64,000 nt of DNA from Corynebacterium glaucum (lineage in GTDB: Bacteria; Actinomycetota; Actinomycetes; Mycobacteriales; Mycobacteriaceae). Both the position numbers and the translations under genes were made by a program. How positions within the stretch are numbered: the stretch's first letter is position 1; every line of letters starts with the position of its first letter. Location: contig NZ_CP019688.1 of NCBI RefSeq assembly GCF_002287505.1, forward strand, positions 2,220,674-2,284,673, in the 5' to 3' direction. The notes under the pieces are model-generated. The model worked only from the letters and a program-made list of their open reading frames with translations. It was not told the DNA's origin and searched no databases. Shown in pieces: positions 9,343 through 17,740 of this stretch.

Positions 9343-10134
9343 ATGCGAGTTGCCACTTGGAACGTCAACTCGGTGCGCACGCGCGCCGAGCGCATCGCCG
9401 CGTTCCTGGAGCGCACTGACATCGACGTGCTGTGCATGCAGGAAACCAAGGTGGCCGACGCGAAATTCCCCTACGCCACTTTCGAAGCCGCCGGCTACGA
9501 GGTCGCGCATGTGGGAACCAACCAGTGGAACGGCGTCGCCATTGCATCGCGGGTGGGGCTTGAGGATGTGCGTGAAGAGTTCGCGCGCCAGCCGTCGTTT
9601 AGCAAAAGCGGCGACCCGGTCCGCGAGGCGCGCGCGGTGGGTGCGACCTGCGGCGGCGTGAACATTTGGAGCCTGTACGTGCCCAATGGCCGGGAGATCG
9701 GCGACCCACATTACGACTACAAACTACAGTTCTTGTACAGCCTGTGCGGTGTGGTCGAGGCGTCGACAAGCAGGCTCCTGTGCGGCGACTTCAACATTGC
9801 CCCGCGCGATGAGGATGTTTGGGACATCGGCTGGTTCGAGGGCAAAACGCACGTGACCGAACCGGAGCGCGCGGCGTGGCAAATGCTGCTCGAGGCCGGG
9901 CTGACCGAGGTCACGCACGATGACCGCTTCAGCTTCTGGGACTACAAATCCATGCGGTTCCAGAAGAATCAGGGCATGCTCATCGACTTTCTGCTGGCCA
10001 CAGAGCCAATGCACACAAAGCTTATCGACGCCTGGGTGGACGTGGAAGAACGCCAAGGCAAAGGCGCCTCCGACCACGCGCCGGTGATCGCCGATTTTGA
10101 CACGCGGACGCTGGAGCTCGACCAAGTCCGATGA
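9343..10134 (+). CDS. xthA: Exodeoxyribonuclease III / AP endonuclease
   Basis: A 263-residue EEP-superfamily nuclease starting MRVATWNVNSVRTR. The catalytic set is visible: WNVNS, the metal-binding Glu in MQETKVADAKFP, LYVPNGREIGDP, the GDFNIAPRDEDVWD motif and the terminal SDHAPVIADF. It repairs abasic sites and trims 3' blocks in DNA. Its end overlaps the cardiolipin synthase start by 4 bases, which links a DNA repair gene to a lipid gene in one likely operon. Confidence 0.95.
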   Translation: MRVATWNVNSVRTRAERIAAFLERTDIDVLCMQETKVADAKFPYATFEAAGYEVAHVGTNQWNGVAIASRVGLEDVREEFARQPSFSKSGDPVREARAVGATCGGVNIWSLYVPNGREIGDPHYDYKLQFLYSLCGVVEASTSRLLCGDFNIAPRDEDVWDIGWFEGKTHVTEPERAAWQMLLEAGLTEVTHDDRFSFWDYKSMRFQKNQGMLIDFLLATEPMHTKLIDAWVDVEERQGKGASDHAPVIADFDTRTLELDQVR

Positions 10135-11603
10135 CCCTGACCCTGGACCTGTCGTGGTGGCAGCTGGCGCTGATGGTGGTCGATTACGCCATCAAATTCG
10201 TCATGATCGGCATCGTGCCGGGCAACCGCAAACCGTCCGAGGCGAACGCGTGGCTGCTGCTGATTCTGCTGCTACCCATCGTGGGGCTGCCGTTGTACCT
10301 GCTTATGGGGTCAAAGCTGATCTCGCGGCGGCGCCACCGCATCCAAAATCACGCCAATGACGCGTTGAACAACGTCCACGGCGAAATCAGCGACTATCCC
10401 GCCGAACTTCCCGCGGAGACGGCGTCGCTTGTGCGGCTCAACCGGGCACTCACCGGCTACCCCGCGCTCTACGCGCACGCGCCGTACCTGTGGACAGACT
10501 ACGACCTCACCATGCGCAGGATTGCACAGCTTATCGACGGCTCCGTCAGCAGCGTCGACATCGAAATCTACGCGGTGGCCTGGGACGACACTACGGCGCC
10601 GGTGTTCGAGGCGATGGAGCGGGCGGTGGCGCGCGGGGTGCACGTGCGGTTGCTCTTTGACCACATTGGGTCGCAGAAGTACCCCGGGTTCCGGCGCTTG
10701 AAGCGGCGTTTGACCGAGATCGGCGTGGACTGGCACATGATGCTGCCGCTGGATCCGCTGCGCGGCCGATGGCGCCGCCCTGACCTGCGCAATCACCGCA
10801 AAGTGATCGTGTTCGACGGTGAAGTCGCGATGATCGGCTCGTTCAACCTCATCGACCGCGGCTACCTGATGCCCGGCCACGTGCGCCACGGGCGCCAGTG
10901 GGTCGACGCGTTTGTGGAGCTCTCCGGGCCGGTGGTCACCTCCATCGAGTCCATGTTCGCCGTCGACTGGTTCACGGAATCCGGCGAGGTCATGGAACTC
11001 ACACCGCCGGAGCAGATTGACGACGCTAGTGCTTTGGACGTCAACGTCGTCCAGCTCGTCCCATCTGGGCCCGGATTTTTAACCGAGCCGAACCTGCGGA
11101 TGTTCAACGCAATGATCCACCACACCCGCGACCACTTGGTGCTGTGCTCGCCGTACTTCGTGCCGGAAGACTCGCTTTTGGAGGCCATCACCTCTGCCTG
11201 CTACCGCGGCGTACGGGTGGACCTGTTGGTTGGCGAGAAGGCGGACCAGTTCATGGTGCAGCACGCGCAGTCGGCGTATTACCAGCAGCTGTTGCAGGCG
11301 GGCGTACACATCTGGGAGTTTTCGGCACCGTACGTGCTGCACACCAAGTTCGCACTGGCAGATCCGGGTTCCGACGCCGCGGTCGGCGTCGTCGGATCCT
11401 CCAACATGGACATTCGTTCCTTCTCGCTGAACTACGAAAGTTCGCTGTTCATCGCGGGCGGTTCGCTCCTGCCGCGGCTCTTCGAGCTGGCGGAGAACTA
11501 CCTCTCCGTCTCGCGCGAACTGACGTTGGAAGTGTGGGACCGCCGCCCCTGGTACCGCCGCTACGTCGACAACGTGATGAAGCTGACCTCCGCCGTGCAG
11601 TAG
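10131..11603 (+). CDS. cls: Cardiolipin synthase (phospholipase D type)
   Basis: A 490-residue membrane enzyme with two N-terminal helices (PLDc_N; LLLILLLPIVGLPLYLLMGSK) and two phospholipase D domains. The HKD motifs are present as NHRKVIVFDGEVAMIGSFN (about residues 222-240) and HTKFALADPGSDAAVGVVGSSN (about 404-425). These enzymes condense phosphatidylglycerol units, or PG with a related donor, into cardiolipin. The length is normal. The start overlaps the end of xthA. Confidence 0.93.
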   Translation: MTLTLDLSWWQLALMVVDYAIKFVMIGIVPGNRKPSEANAWLLLILLLPIVGLPLYLLMGSKLISRRRHRIQNHANDALNNVHGEISDYPAELPAETASLVRLNRALTGYPALYAHAPYLWTDYDLTMRRIAQLIDGSVSSVDIEIYAVAWDDTTAPVFEAMERAVARGVHVRLLFDHIGSQKYPGFRRLKRRLTEIGVDWHMMLPLDPLRGRWRRPDLRNHRKVIVFDGEVAMIGSFNLIDRGYLMPGHVRHGRQWVDAFVELSGPVVTSIESMFAVDWFTESGEVMELTPPEQIDDASALDVNVVQLVPSGPGFLTEPNLRMFNAMIHHTRDHLVLCSPYFVPEDSLLEAITSACYRGVRVDLLVGEKADQFMVQHAQSAYYQQLLQAGVHIWEFSAPYVLHTKFALADPGSDAAVGVVGSSNMDIRSFSLNYESSLFIAGGSLLPRLFELAENYLSVSRELTLEVWDRRPWYRRYVDNVMKLTSAVQ

Positions 11604-11753
11604 CGCCCCGCCCCCGCCCTTGCCGCTCCGCTCCCGCTGCCGCCACCCTCACCCCCCCGCTGGGCAAATTCACACCCGCCCCACTAACCCCTCCATCCAC
11701 TTCCGACACATGACTCCCACCCGCAAGCCCGGCAGACCTAACCATCCATCCGC

Positions 11754-11859
11754 AAACCCGGACAATAGCCACAAACCCGGATATCTACCGCCCCTTACGT
11801 ACAACATGTCACACATAATGCCCCCCAGATATCCGGGTTTGCGGCTATTGTCCGGGTTT
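11754..11859. repeat. Long palindromic repeat, family copy 1
   Basis: The left arm (11754-11786) and right arm (11827-11859) are inverted copies of 33 bases with one mismatch. Each arm contains two AAACCCGG units, one followed by ACAATAG and one by ATATCT. The 40-base loop holds CTTACGTA, which recurs in the loops of the two other copies at 20306-20392 and 53288-53374. It sits between convergent genes and could fold into a very stable hairpin. Confidence 0.9.
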
Positions 11860-11895
11860 GGCCTCAAAGCTCCCAGCAACAGCTGGACGTCCCGA

Positions 11896-11946
11896 GCGAG
11901 ACCAGGCCTGAATCGAGACCAGGCCTGAAGCGAGACCAGGCCTGAA
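11896..11946. repeat. Three tandem 17-bp units
   Basis: The unit CGAGACCAGGCCTGAAG is repeated three times with one or two changes. It lies just beyond the stop codon of the minus-strand AbiEi-like gene. Each unit contains the palindrome AGGCCT. The function is unknown. Confidence 0.85.
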
Positions 11947-11965
11947 ACCCGACCCGAACGCCGGC

Positions 11966-12916
11966 CTAATCGCCCCGGAAGCCCCAACCACCTTCCGGCT
12001 CCCATCGTTCGTCTCCGGCAGGCCGCCCCGGCGCGCCACGAAGATCGGCTCGCGCCTTGGCCTCCCGAACACGAGCCACGCAATCGGACTCGTTACGCAG
12101 AATCTCTGACGGGAACAACCTGATCACTTCATACCCCTGTTCTTTGATGAAGTTCTCGCGTTGCAGCTGCTTGACCACTGTCCCCTTCGCAACATCTTGA
12201 TACTTGCTCGCACCGTCGATCTCGATGGCCAACTGCCCCCACAGAAGATCCACCCGAAACGGCCCGATCCATTTCTGCACTTCAACCGCGATGCCGTGCT
12301 CAGCGAGGATGACCCGGAACAGCGACTCGTACGCCGACTCGGAGAGATGAATGCTCAAATCGAACGCGTCGTGCGCTCGGCCGATGTACTTGTGCCCCGC
12401 CATGCGTTTCAAGTGGTCATGGACTTCTTTCCACTTTGCACGCTGTTGTCCAAGCGTAAGACCAGCGAACAGACTGTCCATCGCCACGACACCGTCGCGC
12501 GGCGAGTGAAACCGCGCGATATCGATAGCGGAGCGGATCGGCGTTGTCACCCGCACTTCCCCGTGCGCGCCGACCGTGGTGATGTCACTTTCCAGAAGCC
12601 GCACATACCTGTACAAAACGCCATCCGGCCACTGCGAACGCGGCGGCGGATTGCCACTCGGCATCGCCAACTCCACCGACGCCGTCTCATTGCTCAGAAT
12701 CCATAACCCGTTCAAGCAACCAGCAGACCGCCCTATAAGGACAGACTTCCTGCCGGTGATCCCCACGGCGTAGCACCGCAACGCTGATTTTTCATGGCGC
12801 TGCAGCGCATACCATTCATCTTCCAGAACGTACTTGGACGCGGTGAGCTGCACACACGTATGCTGCGCAGCGCTCTTCCGGCCCAGTAACAGTCCCCCCA
12901 GTTTGTCTGTTTCCAT
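11966..12916 (-). CDS. AbiEi antitoxin-like / DUF559 domain protein
   Basis: A 316-residue protein. The N-terminal two thirds resemble the AbiEi/transcriptional-regulator-like proteins common in actinobacteria, and SAIDIARFHSPRDGVVAMDSLF is a typical segment. The C-terminal part contains FRVDLLWGQLAIEIDGASKY, an arrangement (D, then ExD) of a PD-(D/E)xK/Vsr-like nuclease fold such as DUF559. No partner toxin gene is adjacent, so this looks like an orphan of the family rather than a toxin-antitoxin pair. It is flanked by repeats on the 3' side. A role in DNA binding or phage defence is inferred only. Confidence 0.65.
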   Translation of the reverse strand: METDKLGGLLLGRKSAAQHTCVQLTASKYVLEDEWYALQRHEKSALRCYAVGITGRKSVLIGRSAGCLNGLWILSNETASVELAMPSGNPPPRSQWPDGVLYRYVRLLESDITTVGAHGEVRVTTPIRSAIDIARFHSPRDGVVAMDSLFAGLTLGQQRAKWKEVHDHLKRMAGHKYIGRAHDAFDLSIHLSESAYESLFRVILAEHGIAVEVQKWIGPFRVDLLWGQLAIEIDGASKYQDVAKGTVVKQLQRENFIKEQGYEVIRLFPSEILRNESDCVARVREAKARADLRGAPGRPAGDERWEPEGGWGFRGD

Positions 12917-12948
12917 GTGCCTCCCCCGCGAGGGAGGCTACCAACCCC

Positions 12949-13680
12949 CTACGCGTCGCGCACGGTCAGCGACACGACGCCAAGCACCCACACCACCACG
13001 GCCCACGCCGCAAAGATGCCCAGCGACTGCCAAACGGTCATCCCCTCAGCGGCCTGGTTGTTCATAAAGCCCATCAAGTTGCTAAACGGCATGTATTTCA
13101 CCACGTCCTGCCCAATTTTCGGCAGCAGCGCCACGATGGTCTCAATCACAAACATCATGCCCAGACCGATCACCACCGACGCCGTCGTGTTGCGCGTCAG
13201 CCACCCCACACCCTGCACAAACAGGGTCAGCAGCACCATCCCCAGCGGCACCGCCCACAGCGCACGCTGCGTCGCCTCGCCCGTCTTCCAATCGGCAGCG
13301 ACCGGCGCGATCAGGTCACCGAGAACAAACCCAGCCACCACAGCAATCACCGAGGCCACAGCCACAATCAAGGCTCCGAGCAAAAGCTTGACGACGGCCA
13401 CTTCCCAGCGCTTCGGCCGCAACCGGAAGTTCGTGGCCTGGATTCCATAGCGGTACTCCGTGGTCACGATCATCGATTGCTGCACGATCACGATGATGAT
13501 CGTGGTGAGCGCGACCACGGCCACCACCAGCGTGGGGACGTAGAGCTGGTTGCTCAGGCGAGCCGACCAGCCGAAGAGGGCACCGAACAAGGCGCCGAAC
13601 GCGATGATGAGGCCGGTGGTCCACCAGAACGACGCGGTGGAGCGCAGCTTGGTCCATTCGGCGGGGAATTGGTTAAGCAT
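12949..13680 (-). CDS. ABC-2 type transporter permease
   Basis: A 243-residue membrane protein starting MLNQFPAEWTKLRSTASFWW, the usual N-terminus of actinobacterial ABC-2 permeases. Six hydrophobic helices are visible, for example LYVPTLVVAVVALTTIIIVIV and ALWAVPLGMVLLTLFVQGVGW. Its start overlaps the end of the ATPase gene by 8 bases. The substrate is unknown; similar pairs export lipids, peptides or drugs. Confidence 0.88.
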   Translation of the reverse strand: MLNQFPAEWTKLRSTASFWWTTGLIIAFGALFGALFGWSARLSNQLYVPTLVVAVVALTTIIIVIVQQSMIVTTEYRYGIQATNFRLRPKRWEVAVVKLLLGALIVAVASVIAVVAGFVLGDLIAPVAADWKTGEATQRALWAVPLGMVLLTLFVQGVGWLTRNTTASVVIGLGMMFVIETIVALLPKIGQDVVKYMPFSNLMGFMNNQAAEGMTVWQSLGIFAAWAVVVWVLGVVSLTVRDA

Positions 13681-14695
13681 TCGGCACCTCCGGGGAGTTG
13701 GGCTGGGACGGCTGTGCGGCGTGGCGGCCGGCGGATGGCTGGGCAACCGGCGCGGAGCCCGCGGCGTACTGCGTGTGGCCTTCGGTGGACTGCATGTATG
13801 CCTCCTCGAGGGAGGCGCGGCGCTCGGTGAGCTCCGCGAGCTGCACGCCAGCGTGGAACGCGAGTGCGCCGACCTCGTCGGAGCTGACGTCGGCAACCTC
13901 GAGTACGGGGCGGCCGTCTGCGTCGACGGAACGCGTGACACCAGCACCAGCGTTGCCGGCGCCTTCTAGCCCGCGGCGTAGCGCCTCTTCCAGCGCAGGC
14001 AGGTTGTCGCCCGCGGGGCGCACGACGGTGGTCACGCGCGAGTTGCCGCGGATGAAGTCCGCGACGGAGGTGTCGGCGACCAGGCGGCCGCGGCCGATGA
14101 CGATGAGGTGGTCGGCGGTCTGCGCCATCTCGGCAAGCAGGTGCGAGGACACGAGCACGGTGCGGCCCTCGGCGGCAAGGGCGCGAAGCAGCCCGCGCAC
14201 CCAGCGAATGCCTTCGGGGTCGAGGCCGTTGACGGGCTCATCCAGAATCAGGTACTCGGGATCACCTAAAAGCGCCGCGGCAATACCCAGGCGCTGGTTC
14301 ATGCCCAGCGAGAACCCGCCGACGCGCTTGCCAGCCACATCCGACAACCCGACCAGCGCCAGCACCTCGTCGACGCGCGACTTTGGCAGCCCGGCCGCCT
14401 GCGCCTGCCACAACAGCGACGCCCGCGCGGAGCGGTTTGGGTGGACCCCCTTCGCGTCCAACAGCGCTCCAACGGTTTGCGCTGGTTTGTCCAGGTTGGC
14501 GTAGGCCGAGCCGTCGATAAGCGATTGCCCTGCTGTGGGCTTGTCCAACCCGACGATCATGCGCATCGTGGTGGATTTGCCTGCGCCGTTGGGGCCGAGG
14601 AAGCCGGTGACGCGGCCAGGTGGGACGGTGAATGTGAGGTCATCGACGGCCGTGACGGCGCCGTAGCGCTTGGTCAGACCTTGTACTTCAATCAT
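13673..14695 (-). CDS. ABC transporter ATP-binding protein
   Basis: A 340-residue ATPase. Walker A is GPNGAGKSTTMRM (about 35-47), the signature is FSLGMNQRLGIAAAL, and Walker B is YLILDEPVNGLDPEG. Beyond residue about 220 there is a DUF4162-like C-terminal region and an Ala/Pro/Ser-rich tail of about 45 residues. The gene overlaps the NUDIX gene by 8 bases upstream and the permease by 8 bases downstream, so the three form a tight operon. Confidence 0.92.
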   Translation of the reverse strand: MIEVQGLTKRYGAVTAVDDLTFTVPPGRVTGFLGPNGAGKSTTMRMIVGLDKPTAGQSLIDGSAYANLDKPAQTVGALLDAKGVHPNRSARASLLWQAQAAGLPKSRVDEVLALVGLSDVAGKRVGGFSLGMNQRLGIAAALLGDPEYLILDEPVNGLDPEGIRWVRGLLRALAAEGRTVLVSSHLLAEMAQTADHLIVIGRGRLVADTSVADFIRGNSRVTTVVRPAGDNLPALEEALRRGLEGAGNAGAGVTRSVDADGRPVLEVADVSSDEVGALAFHAGVQLAELTERRASLEEAYMQSTEGHTQYAAGSAPVAQPSAGRHAAQPSQPNSPEVPNA

Positions 14696-15149
14696 GTGTG
14701 ACAGTATGCCTCAGCACCGCATCAAGCGACGCGGCGAACCCCGGGTGGAGCGGCAACTCACGCAAGTTGTCCAGGGGAACCCAACGAAGCTCCTCGCTTT
14801 CCTCGTTGGCCTCAAGCGGGATCTGCTCGCCGCCGCTCGTGTGCGCGAGCACGGTGGTGTAGTTCCAGCCGTCCCGCTCGGTGGTCAGCAGCTCGCCGCG
14901 GACCTCGACAAGCGCAGGGTCGATGCCGCACTCTTCCACCGTCTCCCGAATTGCTGCCTCAGCTGCGGTTTCGTGGCTGTCGCGCGCGCCGCCCGGAATC
15001 CCCCAGGTGCCGCCCTGCGCCGTCCACCACGCGCGGTGCTGCATGAGCACGGTGCCGCCCGCTTGTAGGAACAACCCCGCTGCGCCGTAGAGCCCCCAAT
15101 ACTTCGCGCCGCCTGCGCCGTGCACCCATCCGTTTCCATCGCCGAGCAT
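14688..15149 (-). CDS. NUDIX hydrolase
   Basis: A 153-residue protein starting MLGDGNGWVHGAGG. The NUDIX box is GGARDSHETAAEAAIRETVE followed by ECGI (GX5EX7REUXEEXGU pattern). The preceding WTAQGGTWGIPGG is typical of MutT/ADP-ribose pyrophosphatase-like members. The substrate cannot be told. The longer in-frame extension toward 15563 overlaps glnX and is not credible. It is divergent from glnX with a 36-base spacer. Confidence 0.9.
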   Translation of the reverse strand: MLGDGNGWVHGAGGAKYWGLYGAAGLFLQAGGTVLMQHRAWWTAQGGTWGIPGGARDSHETAAEAAIRETVEECGIDPALVEVRGELLTTERDGWNYTTVLAHTSGGEQIPLEANEESEELRWVPLDNLRELPLHPGFAASLDAVLRHTVTHD

Positions 15150-15170
15150 ACCCCCACTTTCGCACAGATT

Positions 15171-15185
15171 GGATATTCTTGGGGA
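15171..15185 (+). promoter_or_regulatory. Candidate -10 for a leaderless glnX transcript
   Basis: TATTCT at 15174-15179 ends 6 bases before the chosen glnX ATG. No Shine-Dalgarno sequence has usable spacing, so a leaderless mRNA is likely. The spacer to the divergent NUDIX gene is only 36 bases. Confidence 0.4.
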
Positions 15186-16622
15186 ATGGTTCAGCAGTTG
15201 AGCGAGCGCGCCCCCGAGCCATCGCTTGACGACGAATGGCTCGATCGGCTCGACACCATCGAGGGCCAGCCGGAGCGCCGCACGACCTGGCAAATGTTGC
15301 AGGACACGTTCACCGGCCCGGCGCGGATGGCGCGCAGGACGTCGGTGTTCATGGCATCGACGCCGGGGCAGATTATCGCCATGATGATGGTGTTGACGAT
15401 TGCGTTGCTCGCCGCTGGGTTTTCCATGAGCCAGTCGATGGGGTCCCGCCAGCGCGCGCTGGACACGCTGACCACGGCTACTGAGCCGATGAGCCACTCG
15501 GCGCACCTGCTGTACAGCTCCCTGTCGTCTGCGGACACGGTGGCGACGTCGGGTTTTGCGCAACCGGGGCTGCTCTCGCGGGAGCAGTTGGCGCTCTACA
15601 TGGCTTCAATTGACCGCGCGGCGGTGACGGCTGCGGACATCTACGAGGGCGCGGTGGTCGCGGAGTCGATGGACAGCGGCAGCGGCTTCGGCGTGGCCCA
15701 GGAGGGCGAGATCACGGGCTACGTCACCGAGATCCTGCGCGACCTGCCCGTGTACACGGCGCTGATGGAGCGCGCGAAGGTGAACCAGCGCCTGGGCAAC
15801 CCGGTGGGCGTGGCGTACATGACGGAGGCGAGCACCGTCATGCGCGAGCAGATGCTGCGCAGCGCGGACCGGTTGTCTTCGGTGACGCAGCAGGAAGTCG
15901 CCGCCGAGGTGAAGCGGCTGAGTTCCCCGCAGTGGGTGCCCATCAGCGGTCTCATTGCGGCGCTGGTGTTGCTCGCGGCGGCGCAGTGGTGGCTCTGGCG
16001 TGTGTTCCGGCGGCGGTTGAACCGCGGGTTCGTGGCCGCGACGCTGTGCATCGTGGTGGCCATCGTGTGGGCGGGTGTGTCCAACTTCCAGTCGTGGCAG
16101 TCCGGTGTCGTGGGTTTCAACCAGGCCGCTCGCCCCTGGGAGCAGCTCACCGACGCCCGCATTCAGGCGCAGGAATCGCGTACCGACGAAACGCTCGCCC
16201 TCCTATCGCGCCGCTCCTTGACCCGTTCCGCACAGTCCTTCGACCTGACCTACAAGAACGTCTCCGAGGCACTCGACGCGTTCGAGGAGGTCTCCGGGGC
16301 GCCTCCAGAGCTGCTCTCCGCGCGCCGGGCCCTCGACGAGTGGGCAGCCGGGCACAACGAGCTTTCCGCAGCGCTTGTCGACGGCCGCTTTGAAGCCGCC
16401 ACCGACATCCTCAACGCCCGTCCCGGCTCGGCGGAAGCTTTCGCGCAGCTGGACCAGGACCTGCAGCACTTGATCAATGAGTCGCGGGAGAACACCCGCA
16501 TTTATATCACTGCCTCACTGGATGCGACTCGGCTGGTCTCTACCGCCGTCGCTGTGCTGACACTGCTCGCGGTGGCGTGCATTTGGGTGGGCATTCGCCG
16601 CCGGCTTGGGGAGTACTTCTGA
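15186..16622 (+). CDS. glnX: GlnX-like membrane signal transducer
   Basis: A 478-residue membrane protein starting MVQQLSERAPEPSL. One helix lies near residues 62-85 (IIAMMMVLTIALLAAGFSM), two near 255-305, and one near the C-terminus (LVSTAVAVLTLLAVACIWVGI), with helical extracytoplasmic regions between them. In C. glutamicum GlnX links the amino-acid-binding lipoprotein GlnH outside the cell to the kinase PknG inside. The same order glnX-glnH-pknG follows here with 1-base overlap and direct contact, so the assignment rests mainly on architecture and synteny. Confidence 0.88.
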   Translation: MVQQLSERAPEPSLDDEWLDRLDTIEGQPERRTTWQMLQDTFTGPARMARRTSVFMASTPGQIIAMMMVLTIALLAAGFSMSQSMGSRQRALDTLTTATEPMSHSAHLLYSSLSSADTVATSGFAQPGLLSREQLALYMASIDRAAVTAADIYEGAVVAESMDSGSGFGVAQEGEITGYVTEILRDLPVYTALMERAKVNQRLGNPVGVAYMTEASTVMREQMLRSADRLSSVTQQEVAAEVKRLSSPQWVPISGLIAALVLLAAAQWWLWRVFRRRLNRGFVAATLCIVVAIVWAGVSNFQSWQSGVVGFNQAARPWEQLTDARIQAQESRTDETLALLSRRSLTRSAQSFDLTYKNVSEALDAFEEVSGAPPELLSARRALDEWAAGHNELSAALVDGRFEAATDILNARPGSAEAFAQLDQDLQHLINESRENTRIYITASLDATRLVSTAVAVLTLLAVACIWVGIRRRLGEYF

Positions 16623-17740
16623 TGCGCGGCGCAGCGCTGAAACGCGCGCTGGTCGGGAGCGCGCTCGCCGGTTGTACCCTCGCCGGCTGCGCCGCGAGCC
16701 CGCCGCCGCTCCCCGTAGAAGATCCGCCGCTGACCTACCGCGTCGCCCCGCAGCCGCCCGGCTCTGAACTCGACCCGCCCGGAATCCCGCCTGAAGGTAA
16801 CTTCACTGGCGGAGACGGCAGCTGGGAGTGGCCCGGCTCGCTTCCTCCCGGCTCGGAGGAGGACCGCGAGGGTCCGCACATGCAGCGCATTCGCGACCGC
16901 GGCCGCATCATCGTCGGCGTGGACCAGTCGCAGTACCTGCTCTCCTACCGCGAACCCACCCAGGGCGACTTGCGGGGTTTCGAAGTCGACCTCGCCCGCG
17001 AGGTTGCCAAGGACATCTTCGCGCCCGACGACGCGACAGCAGACGAGCTCAAGGCCGCCGCCGCGAAGGTGGACTTCCGCTTCGTGGAACCTTCCGCCCG
17101 CGCCGAAACGCTTCGCGCCGGGGACGTCGACATTGTCATCCGCACGATGACCATTACCCCGGAGCGCGCCGAACTGGTCGACTTCTCCACGCCCTACCTC
17201 ACCTCCCACGTGCGCGTGCTTGCCCCGCGCGACCGTGGCATTGCGAGCGTCGACGACCTGCGCGACCGAACCATCTGCGTGGTCGACGGAACGAACCTGG
17301 TCAACCTCGTGCGAGCGGAGATGCCAGAATCGCACGTCCTACGCACCCGCAGCTGGTCGGATTGCCTCATGGCCACCCAGCAGTTTCAAGCCGATGCGGT
17401 AATTGGCGACGATGCCGTGCTCGCCGGCATGGTCGCCCAAGATCCGCTCGCCCAGATCTTCTCCGACCCACTCGCCGAACAGCTCTACGCCGTCGGCGTT
17501 CCGAAGGGTCATGATGATCTTGTGCGCCAAGTCAATTACACCATTGAACGCGTCAGCCGTGACGGCACCTGGAGCAGGCTCTACAGGCAGTGGTTGGGCA
17601 ATTCGCTTTCCAACGCCTGGCTGCCGCGCCGCATGTACCGCGACGTCTCAGCCGAAGCAACGTCTGAAGCGCCTACTGAGTCGCCTACTGAGTCAACGAC
17701 CGAATCGGAAACCGAAACAGCGACAGAGGAGGCGAGCTAG
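16622..17740 (+). CDS. glnH: GlnH-like solute-binding lipoprotein
   Basis: A 372-residue lipoprotein. The signal peptide ends in the lipobox LAGC (about residues 18-21, LAGCAAS), and a Pro-rich spacer follows. The periplasmic binding domain begins near RIRDRGRIIVGVDQSQYLLSY and has the features of polar amino-acid binding proteins, such as LRGFEVDLAREVAKDIF and DIVIRTMTITPERAELVDFS. The C-terminus is a Thr/Glu/Ser-rich tail. In this operon it acts as an extracellular sensor of glutamate, glutamine or aspartate and not mainly in transport, since no permease or ATPase accompanies it. Confidence 0.9.
   Translation: MRGAALKRALVGSALAGCTLAGCAASPPPLPVEDPPLTYRVAPQPPGSELDPPGIPPEGNFTGGDGSWEWPGSLPPGSEEDREGPHMQRIRDRGRIIVGVDQSQYLLSYREPTQGDLRGFEVDLAREVAKDIFAPDDATADELKAAAAKVDFRFVEPSARAETLRAGDVDIVIRTMTITPERAELVDFSTPYLTSHVRVLAPRDRGIASVDDLRDRTICVVDGTNLVNLVRAEMPESHVLRTRSWSDCLMATQQFQADAVIGDDAVLAGMVAQDPLAQIFSDPLAEQLYAVGVPKGHDDLVRQVNYTIERVSRDGTWSRLYRQWLGNSLSNAWLPRRMYRDVSAEATSEAPTESPTESTTESETETATEEAS

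Larger units (their letters stand above)
11604..11965. other. Intergenic region between convergent cls and AbiEi-like gene
   Basis: This 362-base stretch carries no convincing gene. It holds a C-rich start, a 33-bp inverted repeat (11754-11859) and three 17-bp tandem units (about 11896-11946), listed separately. Short open frames here are by-products of the palindrome. Confidence 0.8.

Noticed and set aside
14688..15563. 291-residue extended form of the NUDIX protein
   Set aside because: The extra N-terminal part overlaps glnX on the other strand and is Arg/His-rich without homology. The ATG at 15149 fits the family.
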